Source: Dehalococcoidia bacterium (lineage in GTDB: Bacteria; Chloroflexota; Dehalococcoidia; UBA2979). Taken from it: a DNA stretch of 15,457 nucleotides. Of this stretch, positions 6,762-13,578 are shown piece after piece (positions within the stretch are counted from its first letter, which is position 1; the number at the start of each line of letters is the position of its first letter). The position numbers were made by a program, and so were the translations under genes. The notes below the pieces were generated by a model, which did not search any database, had not been told where the DNA came from, and saw only the letters and a list, made by a program, of their open reading frames with translations. The stretch lies in contig SHYS01000025.1 of NCBI GenBank assembly GCA_009692685.1, forward strand, positions 1 through 15,457. Reading direction: 5' to 3'.

Positions 6762-8036
6762 TCAGTCGAGCGCGCGCAGTTCGCGCTGCGTGAAGAAGCC
6801 CCATACCGCCGCGAGGCCAAGGACAGCACCCGACAGCATCTGATAGCGGTCCGCTCCGATCACCGCCGCACCGCCGCCCGCGAGCAACGAGCCGAGCGGG
6901 ATGATCCCGGCGATCGAGAGCGTGTAGATGCTCATCACCCGTCCCATCATCGCGTTCGGCGTGTTCGTCTGGATCAGCGTCTGGTTGAGGTTGACGTACA
7001 CACCGCCGCCGAGGCCCCACAGCACCATCACGACCGCTGTGAACCAGTACGAGTTCGACCAACCGGTGAGGATCATCAGCGGCCCGGCGAACAGCAGGTT
7101 GATCACAAACCAGTTGCCCTTGCGATGCACCTCGCGGCGCGTCAGCAGGAACAGCGACATCGCGAACATGCCCACACCGAGGAGTGCGAGCAGCATCGAG
7201 TTGGGCCACGGCCCGACCTGCAGTTTCTCCCGACCGATCTCGGGGATGAGCACGAACGTCGGCCCGAGCATGAAGAGCCCTGAGATCACCGAGAAGATCA
7301 CCAGCCCTCGGAGCGCGCGGTCGCTGAACACGAACCGTAGCCCCTCGCGCGCTGCCTCGGCCATCTTCGGACGCGCGATGGTCGAGGGCGCCGCGATCGG
7401 CAGTCGCACGCCGAGCATCGCCACGACCCCCACGAGGTAGCCCGCGGCGAGCACCGCGAACGCGCCGCCGTAATCGAGGGCCGCAATCGTCAGGCCGCCG
7501 ACGGCCGTGCCGAAGAACTGCGCGAGGTTCTGTCCCATCGTCCGCAGCACAATGCCCTGCGTCAGACGCTCGGACGGCACGATCATCTGCACGATCGACG
7601 TGAGCGGCGGCTGCACCGAGGCCGTCACGACGCCCGTCGCGAGTGCGAGGCCCATCGCGACCGGCACCGAGATCGCTCCGGCCCACCACAGCGCCGAGAC
7701 GGCACCCGCGACCGCCGCCCCCGCCACCAGCGAGACGGCCACCATCTTTCGACGGTCGAGGCGGTCCGCCCACACCCCGGCGGGCACCGTGATGAAGAAC
7801 ACCGGGATGCCCAACGCGAACCCGATCACGCCGCCGAGCCCCGCACGTTCCGACAGTTCCAGCACGAGCAGGACGAACGCGAAGCGCTGCGCACCGAACA
7901 CGAGGAAGTAAACGAAGTTCACGATCCAGTACGCACGGTACCCGCCGTCGCGGAACAGCCCGAACGAGGCCAGGATGCCCGGCCGCGCCGGTGGCACCGC
8001 GCCTCGTCCGCCTGTCTCGGCTGCTCGCTCGGCCAT
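6762..8036 (-). CDS. MFS transporter (MFS_3 / EntS-like exporter)
   Basis: A 424-residue protein with about twelve hydrophobic segments. Motif A is GVWADRLDRRK after the second helix; later features are PPLTSIVQMIVPSERLTQG, a long central loop (RLPIAAPSTIARPKMAEAAR), and MMGRVMSIYTLSIAGIIPLG before the last helices, as in the MFS_3 family of exporters. The frame is open up to 8135, but ATG 8036 is chosen because GAGAGGGG lies just upstream and the N-terminal extension is unlike the family. Substrate unknown. It is divergent from the broken M20 gene across a 183-base space that holds a perfect inverted repeat, and probably shares a transcript with the VOC gene. Confidence 0.9.
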   Translation of the reverse strand: MAERAAETGGRGAVPPARPGILASFGLFRDGGYRAYWIVNFVYFLVFGAQRFAFVLLVLELSERAGLGGVIGFALGIPVFFITVPAGVWADRLDRRKMVAVSLVAGAAVAGAVSALWWAGAISVPVAMGLALATGVVTASVQPPLTSIVQMIVPSERLTQGIVLRTMGQNLAQFFGTAVGGLTIAALDYGGAFAVLAAGYLVGVVAMLGVRLPIAAPSTIARPKMAEAAREGLRFVFSDRALRGLVIFSVISGLFMLGPTFVLIPEIGREKLQVGPWPNSMLLALLGVGMFAMSLFLLTRREVHRKGNWFVINLLFAGPLMILTGWSNSYWFTAVVMVLWGLGGGVYVNLNQTLIQTNTPNAMMGRVMSIYTLSIAGIIPLGSLLAGGGAAVIGADRYQMLSGAVLGLAAVWGFFTQRELRALD

Positions 8037-8124
8037 CGGATACCCCTCTCGGCGCACGCATCCTATCGCGCGCCCGGGCGAGGTTGCTCGCCCGATGGCA
8101 CAGGCAGAAACGTACAGGTCATCA

Positions 8125-8144
8125 CGCATGTGCAATCACATGCG
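8125..8144. promoter_or_regulatory. Perfect 20-bp inverted repeat in a divergent intergenic space
   Basis: CGCATGTG and CACATGCG are exact reverse complements separated by CAAT. The element lies 89 bases before the MFS start at 8036 and 76 bases before the M20 start at 8220. Its size and symmetry fit a dimeric repressor operator; a short RNA hairpin is also possible. No T-run follows, so it is not a typical terminator. Confidence 0.5.
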
Positions 8145-8219
8145 ACGTAGCAATGATCCGCAGGATACGTATGGCGGCGGTGTTGTCGTACGAGCGATAC
8201 TGACGTCCTCACGGACGGG

Positions 8220-8819
8220 TTGTCGGAGTCGCGCACGCAAGCACCTCGCGCCGCGGACTCCATCGACTGGCCCTCGGTCCACCGCGAAGCCCTCGACATC
8301 CTCACGCGCTACCTGCGCATGGACACCTCGAATCCCCCGGGCCGCGAGGCGCCTGCCGCGCGCTTCCTCGGTGCGCTCCTGGAAGCCGAAGGCATCGAGA
8401 CGCGCTACATCGAGACTGCGCCGCAGCGCGAGATCCTCTACGCGCGCATCCCCGGCGACGGGTCGCAGCGCGGACTGATGCTCGCCAACCACCTCGATGT
8501 CGTCCCGCCGGAGCCGCGCTACTGGTCCACGAAGCCCTTCGAGCCCGTCGAGCAAGGCGGGCGCGTGTACGGCCGTGGCGCGGTGGACATGAAGGGCTTC
8601 GCGGTGATGCGACTCATCTCGCTGCTCCTCGCGCGGCGGCAGGGACTCCGCCTCACCCGCGACCTCGTCTACTGCGCGGTGCCCGACGAGGAGGCACTCG
8701 GCCGCTTCGGCATGCGCTGGCTCTGCGAGCAGCACCCCGAACTCCTCGACGGTGTCGAGTACGCGATCAACGAGGGCGGCTCGGGCTCGCTCGACTTCGG
8801 CGAGCGCCCGGTGTTCTAG
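8220..8819 (+). pseudogene. M20 family metallopeptidase, N-terminal part (ends at premature TAG)
   Basis: This is the 5' part of an ArgE/DapE/CPG2-like zinc peptidase. From TTG 8220 it reads MSESRTQAPRAADSIDWPSV and then RYLRMDTSNPPGRE, the usual M20 opening. Metal-site residues are visible: H91 and D93 in ANHLDVVP, bridging D123 in GRGAVDMKG, and the catalytic E157 with E158 in PDEEALG. TAG at 8817-8819 stops it at GERPVF after 199 residues, about 40% of the expected length, while the same frame continues in good homology. The start is uncertain: TTG 8220 is the only suitable upstream start in the open frame and has no strong Shine-Dalgarno. Family role: hydrolysis of acyl-amino acids or dipeptides in the cytoplasm. 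As it stands no active enzyme can be made. Confidence 0.82.
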
Positions 8820-9565
8820 GTCGCGGTGAACGAGAAATGGGTGTGCTGGATGCGCATCACCGCGCGCGGCATCCACGGCCACGGCGGCATCCCGAACCCG
8901 CCCGAGCAGAACCCGATTGTCCGCCTCTCGCGCGCCATCGAGCGGCTCGTGACCTGGAAGCGGCCCGTCGTCGTCACCCCTGAGACGCGCGCGTGGCTCG
9001 ACCGGCTCACCGCTCAAAGCCTCGCGTACTGGGGCACGACCGAGGCACGCCTGGAGCACGCCGTCGAGGCGTCACCGGGGTTGCGCGCGCTGTTCACCGA
9101 CACCCTCAACGTCACCATGGTGCAGGGTGGTGTGAAAGCGAACGTCGTCCCCGGCCGCGCCATCGCCACCCTCGACTGTCGCCTGCTCCCGGGTCAGTCC
9201 CGCGACGCCTGGCGCGACGAGGTGCTGGCCCGCATCGACGACCCGGACGTCCGCGTCGAATTCTTCGACGGCCTCGACACCGAGGCCCCCGCCCCGCCTC
9301 CTTCGACACCGACTTCTTCCGCACCATCGAGACCGCGATCGCGGATGCCATCCCGGACGCCGTCGTCGTCCCCAGCATCACCGTTGGCGGTACCGACAAC
9401 CGTTTCCTCCGCGCCCGTGGCATCCACGCCTACGACCTCATCCCCGCTGTCCTCACCGGCGCGTTCGGCGCCGGCTTCCACGGCAACGACGAGCACATCA
9501 CCCTCGACCACCTCAACAGCGGCACCGAACTCACCTGCGACATCGTCCGCCGCATGTGTACCTAG
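8820..9565 (+). pseudogene. M20 family metallopeptidase, C-terminal part (frameshifted)
   Basis: Directly after the TAG the frame continues VAVNEKWVCWMRITARGIHG, then HGGIPNPPEQNPIVRL, which is the M20 dimerisation domain. A GTG at 8826 could restart it but has no Shine-Dalgarno. Within the C-rich stretch 9285-9300 the homologous reading moves to another frame and continues ASFDTDFFRTIETAIADAIP, VVVPSITVGGTDNRFLRARG and GFHGNDEHITLDHL, ending at TAG 9563-9565. The late histidine of GNDEHI is the expected last zinc ligand. Restoring one base in the C-run would join the parts. Two independent lesions with otherwise well kept motifs mean recent inactivation or sequencing error. It is convergent with the PanE-like gene, 16 bases from its stop. 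Confidence 0.8.
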
Positions 9566-9581
9566 CAGGGATCGGGCAGCC

Positions 9582-10517
9582 TCAGCGCCCGCGCGCGTTC
9601 AGCGCGCGCATCTGTCCCGTCACCAGCGCCAGCAGCGGCGTCGCTACACCTAACGCCGAGGCACGACGTAGCGGCTCCTCGAAGATCGCCGCGACCTCCA
9701 TCGGTAACCCCTCCACGAAGTCGATCATCGTGCTCGGCCGGTACGCCGCCATCGCATCCGTCGCCGCCACCATGTTCCGCGCGATTCCGACGCCATCGAG
9801 GCGCACCGACTGCCCATGCGCCTCCAGGTCCGCGTTCCCCGCCGCCGCGACCTCGAGGATCAACGTCGTCACCGCCTCACGCAGCGTGGGGTCGGCTAGG
9901 ATGCGGTCCGTCGTGATCCCGCCCGCCGTCACTGCGAGCCCATTGAACGGCACGTTCCAGCACAACTTCGTCCAGCGCCCCGCAAGCAGTGAAGGTGCGC
10001 GCACCGTTTCCACCTTCGCCCCCGCCCACAGCGCGAGGCCCGCGTCCACCTCCGCCGGATCGTCCTGCAGATGCCCGATGGTCACCGGCCCGTAGTCGAT
10101 GTGGTGGACGACACCTGGGTCGCCTCGGTTGATGCAGGTGAACGCGAGGCCGCCGAACACCCGCTCCGCCCCGAACCACCCAGCGAAGCGATCCTCCAGC
10201 CCCAGCCCGTTCATCAGCACAAGGATGCGTGTGCCCGCGCCCACGCACGGCGCGACGAGTGCGCGTGCGTCCTCAATCCCCGTCGCCTTCAGCGCACAGA
10301 CCACCCAGTCGACCGGCCCGATGGCCGCCGAGTCGCGTGCGACGTGCGGACGTTCGAGGTGCAGGTCGCCGTCCTTGCTCAGGATGTGCAGCCCACCTGC
10401 CGCGACCACCTCGTAGTCCCGCCGCATCAGGAAGTGCACCTCGTGCCCGGCCTCCGCCAGCCGCGCACCGTAGTAGCAGCCGACGGCGCCGCTGCCGACA
10501 ATTGCCACGCGGCTCAT
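9582..10517 (-). CDS. panE: Ketopantoate reductase family protein (PanE/ApbA-like)
   Basis: A 311-residue protein of normal PanE length. It opens with the NADPH-binding Rossmann motif IVGSGAVGCYYGARLAEAG (GxGxxG at residues 8-13). The expected active-site residues are present: K77 in VVCALKATG, K184 with N188 in GRWTKLCWNVPFNGL, and E274 in VEGLPMEVAAI. It would reduce 2-dehydropantoate, or a related 2-keto acid, with NADPH in the cytoplasm. ATG 10517 is chosen because it precedes the Rossmann strand and overlaps the quinone reductase stop (ATGA), so translation is probably coupled. Many genomes carry several PanE paralogues, and no pan genes are nearby, so a role in pantothenate synthesis is uncertain. 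Confidence 0.88.
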   Translation of the reverse strand: MSRVAIVGSGAVGCYYGARLAEAGHEVHFLMRRDYEVVAAGGLHILSKDGDLHLERPHVARDSAAIGPVDWVVCALKATGIEDARALVAPCVGAGTRILVLMNGLGLEDRFAGWFGAERVFGGLAFTCINRGDPGVVHHIDYGPVTIGHLQDDPAEVDAGLALWAGAKVETVRAPSLLAGRWTKLCWNVPFNGLAVTAGGITTDRILADPTLREAVTTLILEVAAAGNADLEAHGQSVRLDGVGIARNMVAATDAMAAYRPSTMIDFVEGLPMEVAAIFEEPLRRASALGVATPLLALVTGQMRALNARGR

Positions 10518-11491
10518 CGGTCGGGCCGTACTCGGACGATCGCCTTGCCGGCCACGCGCCGCTGTTGGATCGCCACCAACGCTTCGACTGCCTGGTCGAG
10601 CGAGAACTCCTGCGACACGTGCGGCCGCACTCGCCCCTCGGCGTACCACTGCACGAGTTCGCCCAGCGCGCCGCGCACCTCGTCCGGTCGGTGACGCCGC
10701 GCCTGCCCGAGCGAGAAGCCGAGGACGCTCGCGTCCTTCACCAGTAGATGGTTCGCCGGGATCTGCGGGATGTTGCCGCTCGCGAAGCCGATCAGAAGGA
10801 TGCGCCCCTGCGGTCGAATGAGGTGCAGCGACGCCGTGAACATCTCCCCGCCGACCGGGTCGTACGCGACATCGATACCGCCGGTCAGTGCCTGCACCCG
10901 CGTGCGCACGTCCTCACTCGATAGCACGCCGTAGTCCGCGCCGTGTTCGCGGGCGAGCGCGAGTTTCTCTTCGCTCGACGCCGTCGCGATTACCGTCGCC
11001 CCCACCGCCTTGCCCACCTCGACCGCTGTCAGGCCGACGCCACCTGATGCGCCGTGGACCAGCAGCACTTCGCCCTCCGCAAGTCGCGCGCGGTCGCGTA
11101 GCGCGAGGTGCGAGGTGGCGTAGACCACCGGGAACGCCGCCGCGATCCCAAACGGCATCGCGTCAGGGATCGGCGTGACGTCGATCGCCCGTGCGACGAC
11201 CTCTTCCGCAAACCCGCCGTAGTCGAGGAAGGCGAGGACGCGTTGGCCAGGTTGCAGGCTGCGCACCTGCTCGCCGACCTGGGTGACGATGCCGGCGACC
11301 TCCATGCCGGGGGAGAAGGGGAACGCCGGCCGCTCCTGGTACTCGCCCTTCACGATCAGCGTGTCGGCGAAGTTCACCCCTGCCGCGTGTACCTCGATCA
11401 GGACCCCGTCCGGGGTCAGCGCGGGCGGCGAGATCTCCTCGACGCGCAGGACGTCGACCTCGGCCCACTGGTGACAGATGACGGCTTTCAT
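10514..11491 (-). CDS. NADPH:quinone oxidoreductase, zinc-independent MDR family
   Basis: A 325-residue medium-chain reductase/dehydrogenase. It begins MKAVICHQWAEVDVLRVEEI and has HAAGVNFADTLIVKGEYQ, the FSPGMEVAGIV segment, the nucleotide loop LVHGASGGVGLTAVEVGK, and a late HLLVKDASVLGFSLG. The cysteine and histidine zinc ligands of alcohol dehydrogenases are absent, which is typical of QOR/crotonyl-like members. It probably uses NADPH to reduce quinones or enones. ATG 11491 is chosen since family members begin MKA; the frame is open to an ATG at 11542 without a Shine-Dalgarno. Its stop overlaps the PanE-like start. The promoter space contains two TGACGTCA palindromes shared with a divergent small ORF, so both may be controlled by one repressor. 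Confidence 0.9.
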   Translation of the reverse strand: MKAVICHQWAEVDVLRVEEISPPALTPDGVLIEVHAAGVNFADTLIVKGEYQERPAFPFSPGMEVAGIVTQVGEQVRSLQPGQRVLAFLDYGGFAEEVVARAIDVTPIPDAMPFGIAAAFPVVYATSHLALRDRARLAEGEVLLVHGASGGVGLTAVEVGKAVGATVIATASSEEKLALAREHGADYGVLSSEDVRTRVQALTGGIDVAYDPVGGEMFTASLHLIRPQGRILLIGFASGNIPQIPANHLLVKDASVLGFSLGQARRHRPDEVRGALGELVQWYAEGRVRPHVSQEFSLDQAVEALVAIQQRRVAGKAIVRVRPDR

Positions 11492-11535
11492 GGGGTGATC
11501 TTCGCTGAAAAGTCCGGATTCCGGTGCTGGGTGGG

Positions 11536-11564
11536 TTGACATGGTTGTCTAATGACGTCAAAAT
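11536..11564 (+). promoter_or_regulatory. Sigma-70-type promoter for the small ORF at 11593
   Basis: A perfect -35 TTGACA at 11536-11541 is followed by a 17-base spacer and CAAAAT at 11559-11564, which matches TATAAT at four of six positions. Transcription would begin near 11571, about 22 bases before ATG 11593. It is the best -35 box in the window. The -10 box lies between two TGACGTCA palindromes. Confidence 0.6.
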
Positions 11565-11571
11565 GACGTCA
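11553..11571. promoter_or_regulatory. Double palindromic operator, two TGACGTCA sites
   Basis: TGACGTCA occurs at 11553-11560 and again at 11564-11571. The 11-base repeat distance is about one turn of DNA, so both sites face the same side of the helix. They enclose the -10 box of the + strand promoter, so a bound dimer would block RNA polymerase. The region lies between the quinone reductase (minus) and the small ORF (plus). The cognate regulator is unknown. Confidence 0.65.
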
Positions 11572-11592
11572 TAAAGAGGTCAACAAGACGGA

Positions 11593-11763
11593 ATGAGACA
11601 CCAGATGACCCGCCGAGCTGCATCCGACTCCGCCTATGCCCGCCTGCTCCGCTCCACGCGCCCCGGCACCCCCACCTTCCGCGAGTTCCATCGCGACCTC
11701 GAGGGTGCGCGGTTCCTCGACACCACCGCCCGGATCGCTGCCGCTGCCATGCGTGGGTTCTAG
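11593..11763 (+). CDS. Small unknown ORF, 52-56 residues
   Basis: From ATG 11593 (56 residues) or ATG 11605 (52 residues) the frame runs to TAG 11761-11763. It reads MTRRAASDSAYARLLRSTRP from the second ATG and ends TTARIAAAAMRGF. Nearly every codon ends in G or C, as in the confident genes, and a good promoter lies just upstream, so I think it is translated. It is basic, lacks a membrane segment, and the C-terminal half looks helical (FREFHRDLEGARFLDTTARI). AGAGGT at 11575-11580 is rather far from the first ATG; GAG at 11595-11597 could serve the second. I do not recognise a family. It is divergent from the quinone reductase and followed by the broken dehydrogenase fragment. Confidence 0.5.
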   Translation: MRHQMTRRAASDSAYARLLRSTRPGTPTFREFHRDLEGARFLDTTARIAAAAMRGF

Positions 11764-11813
11764 TGCAGGTGTCCGAGGGTATTAGAGTCACCCCCGATCC
11801 GAGGGAGACATAC

Positions 11814-12005
11814 ATGAAAGCCATCGTTCAGGATCGATACGGCGCTGCTGACGTGCTCAGTCTTGCCGAGGTCCCTCAGCCAACGATCGGTGATCGTGAC
11901 GTGCTCATCCGCGTGCACGCAGCCGGCCTCGATCCCAGCGTGCTGCACATCATGACTGGCCTCCCATACCTCGTCCGCCTCGCCCCTGCCGTACCCCACC
12001 GGTAG
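11814..12005 (+). pseudogene. Truncated N-terminus of an MDR alcohol dehydrogenase
   Basis: ATG 11814 has a strong Shine-Dalgarno (GAGGGAGA, six bases upstream) and reads MKAIVQDRYGAADVLSLAEV, then DRDVLIRVHAAGLDPSVLHI and MTGLPYLVRLA. This is the standard opening of the zinc-type MDR dehydrogenase family, which should continue for about 270 more residues. Homology ends abruptly near 11985, after which only PAVPHR and TAG remain. The catalytic domain and the nucleotide-binding domain are missing, so this is the stub of a deleted gene. The downstream MFS gene begins 52 bases later, so the deletion probably joined them. The signals for transcription and translation look intact, so a 63-residue peptide could still be made. 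Confidence 0.78.
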
Positions 12006-12013
12006 ACTCGAAT

Positions 12014-12031
12014 TCATCACATCCCTGATGA
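12014..12031. promoter_or_regulatory. Inverted repeat before the MFS gene at 12058
   Basis: TCATCA and TGATGA are perfect reverse complements separated by CATCCC, 26 bases before the GTG start. It could be an operator or a small RNA hairpin in the leader. Short arms make chance plausible. Confidence 0.3.
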
Positions 12032-12057
12032 CCTGAGTCCCTGACCGGGGTGGCCGC

Positions 12058-13329
12058 GTGCGCCGCAAACTGACCCGTCCGTTCTACGGCTGGTGGATCG
12101 TCGGCGCGGCCGTCGTGCTCCAGGCGCTGCCCGCCGGGCTCCTCCAGCAGGCCTACGGCGCCTACGTCGTCCTCCTCGAACGCGAGTTCGGCTGGAGCCG
12201 CACCACGCTGTCGGGCGCCTTCTCCGTCGTGCGGATGGAGGAAGGCCTCCTCGGCCCGCTGCAGGGCGTACTGCTCGACCGCTTCGGGCCGCGCACCGTC
12301 ATGCGCGTCGGCACCATCGTCTTCGCGGGCGGCTTCTTCGTCTTCGCGCAGATCAACTCGGTCGCCGGGTTCTACGCCGCCTTCATGATCATGGCCATCG
12401 GCGCATCGCTCGCTGGCTTCCTCTCCGTCACCACCGCGATCGTGAACTGGTTCGATCGCAAGCGTTCGATGGCCATGGGGATCGCGCTGCTCGGCACCGC
12501 CGTCGGCGGCCTGCTGCTCCCCCTCGTCGTCCTCGGCCTCGAGAACTGGGGCTGGCGAGCGATGGCCAACATCTCCGGTGCCATCATCCTGATCGTCGGC
12601 CTCCCCTTCGTGCAGATCGTCCGCCACAAGCCGGAGCAGTACGGCCTCCTCCCCGACGGCCGCACCCCCGACGCCACGGTCATGGTCGACGGCGTCGAGG
12701 TCGCACCCACCCCCCAGCCGGAGCAGGCCTCCTTCACCACACGGGACGCGATGCGCACGCGGGCCTTCTGGTTCATCTCGCTCTCACACACCGCCTCGGT
12801 GCTCGTCGTCTCCGTAGTGATGGTGCACTTCGTCGCCTACGCGACGACGGACCTCGGCTACTCGCTGAGCGCAGCTGCTGGCATCGTCACGCTGCAGACC
12901 ATCACCAACCTCATCGGCCGCCCCCTCGGCGGCTGGCTCGCCGACCGCACCAGCTCGAGGCTCGTCACCGCCGTCGCGATGCTCGGACACGCGGGCGCAC
13001 TGCTCCTGCTCGCCTACGCCGAGGCCGGCTGGATGGTCATCGCGTTCGCGCTGATCAACGGCCTCGCCTGGGGCGCCCGCGTCCCCGTCGTCGTCTCGAT
13101 GCGTGCCGAATACTTCGGCGCGAAGTCCTTCGGCGCGATCATGGGTGTGTCATCGCTCGTCGTCACGATGGGCGGCGTCATCGCCCCCGTCGTCGCTGCC
13201 TGGGCCTACGACGCGACCGGCTCCTACACCATGTCCTTCACGATCCTTGGCATCCTCGCGGCCCTCGGCTCCCTCTTCCTCGTCTTCCTGCCGAAGCCCA
13301 CCAAGGCCCCCGAAGCCGCCCCCGCGTAG
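12058..13329 (+). CDS. MFS transporter (MCT / oxalate:formate antiporter-like)
   Basis: A 423-residue protein with about twelve hydrophobic segments. The opening RPFYGWWIVGAAVVLQAL, the FGWSRTTLSGAFSV loop and the N-half motif LLDRFGPRTVMRVG are typical of the monocarboxylate and oxalate/formate branch of the MFS. The C-half carries the second copy of motif A as GRPLGGWLADRTSSRLV, and the central loop is hydrophilic (DATVMVDGVEVAPTPQPEQ). It likely moves a carboxylate or another small organic anion across the cytoplasmic membrane. Start GTG 12058 agrees with the family N-terminus; the GGGGTGG upstream may act as Shine-Dalgarno. It follows a truncated dehydrogenase and precedes a small ORF and a convergent TetR gene. 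Confidence 0.88.
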   Translation: MRRKLTRPFYGWWIVGAAVVLQALPAGLLQQAYGAYVVLLEREFGWSRTTLSGAFSVVRMEEGLLGPLQGVLLDRFGPRTVMRVGTIVFAGGFFVFAQINSVAGFYAAFMIMAIGASLAGFLSVTTAIVNWFDRKRSMAMGIALLGTAVGGLLLPLVVLGLENWGWRAMANISGAIILIVGLPFVQIVRHKPEQYGLLPDGRTPDATVMVDGVEVAPTPQPEQASFTTRDAMRTRAFWFISLSHTASVLVVSVVMVHFVAYATTDLGYSLSAAAGIVTLQTITNLIGRPLGGWLADRTSSRLVTAVAMLGHAGALLLLAYAEAGWMVIAFALINGLAWGARVPVVVSMRAEYFGAKSFGAIMGVSSLVVTMGGVIAPVVAAWAYDATGSYTMSFTILGILAALGSLFLVFLPKPTKAPEAAPA

Positions 13330-13387
13330 GGTGAAAATGGGCGCTCCGGTGACGATTTGGTGACGCTGGCCGAGTCAGACTTTGGAC

Positions 13388-13531
13388 ATGGATGACGTGG
13401 CGGCGTGGCTCGCGGGCGTGACTCTGACGTCACTCGTCATCGGCGCGATCCTGCACCTCAGCACGCCGGAAGCGCTACCGAGCAAGATCCGTCAGGTCAC
13501 ACATCGAGGGCTACGAGCGTTCAGGCGATAG
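13388..13531 (+). CDS. Possible 47-residue single-pass membrane protein
   Basis: ATG 13388 to TAG 13529-13531. It begins MDDVAAWLAGVTLTSLVIGA and then ILHLSTPEALP, giving an acidic start, one hydrophobic stretch of about 17 residues (residues 7-23), and a basic tail (SKIRQVTHRGLRAFRR). This charge pattern would place the C-terminus in the cytoplasm. It lies 58 bases after the MFS stop and on the same strand, and has no clear Shine-Dalgarno. Codon third positions are mostly G or C but less uniformly than in the long genes. The family is not recognised, and chance cannot be excluded at this length. Confidence 0.35.
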   Translation: MDDVAAWLAGVTLTSLVIGAILHLSTPEALPSKIRQVTHRGLRAFRR

Positions 13532-13578
13532 TTCGAGCACGCGAACAGCCGAGGTCGAACTGAGGCCTACGAACCCCT

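Noticed and set aside
8037..8135. 33-residue N-terminal extension of the minus-strand MFS
   Set aside because: ATG 8036 has a strong Shine-Dalgarno and fits family N-termini; the extension crosses the divergent intergenic palindrome.
8817..8819. TAG read as an amino acid in the M20 gene
   Set aside because: TAG is the ordinary stop of rnd, the GNAT region's LLM gene and others here, and the gene has a second, independent frameshift.
9591..9608. GCGCGC hairpin near the end of the PanE-like gene as a terminator
   Set aside because: It lies within the coding sequence, has no T-run, and such repeats are common at this GC content.
10518..10649. 44-residue N-terminal extension of the PanE-like protein
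   Set aside because: It lies inside the quinone reductase gene, and the Rossmann fold begins directly at ATG 10517.
11492..11542. ATG 11542 as start of the quinone reductase
   Set aside because: No Shine-Dalgarno is present, and the conserved family start MKA lies at 11491.
13425..13432. Third TGACGTCA copy as another operator
   Set aside because: It is a single copy inside the small ORF without the 11-base partner or a promoter; chance is plausible.
13531..13560. GTTCGA/TCGAAC arms between the small ORF and TetR as a terminator
   Set aside because: Six-base arms with an 18-base loop and no T-run give a weak structure.
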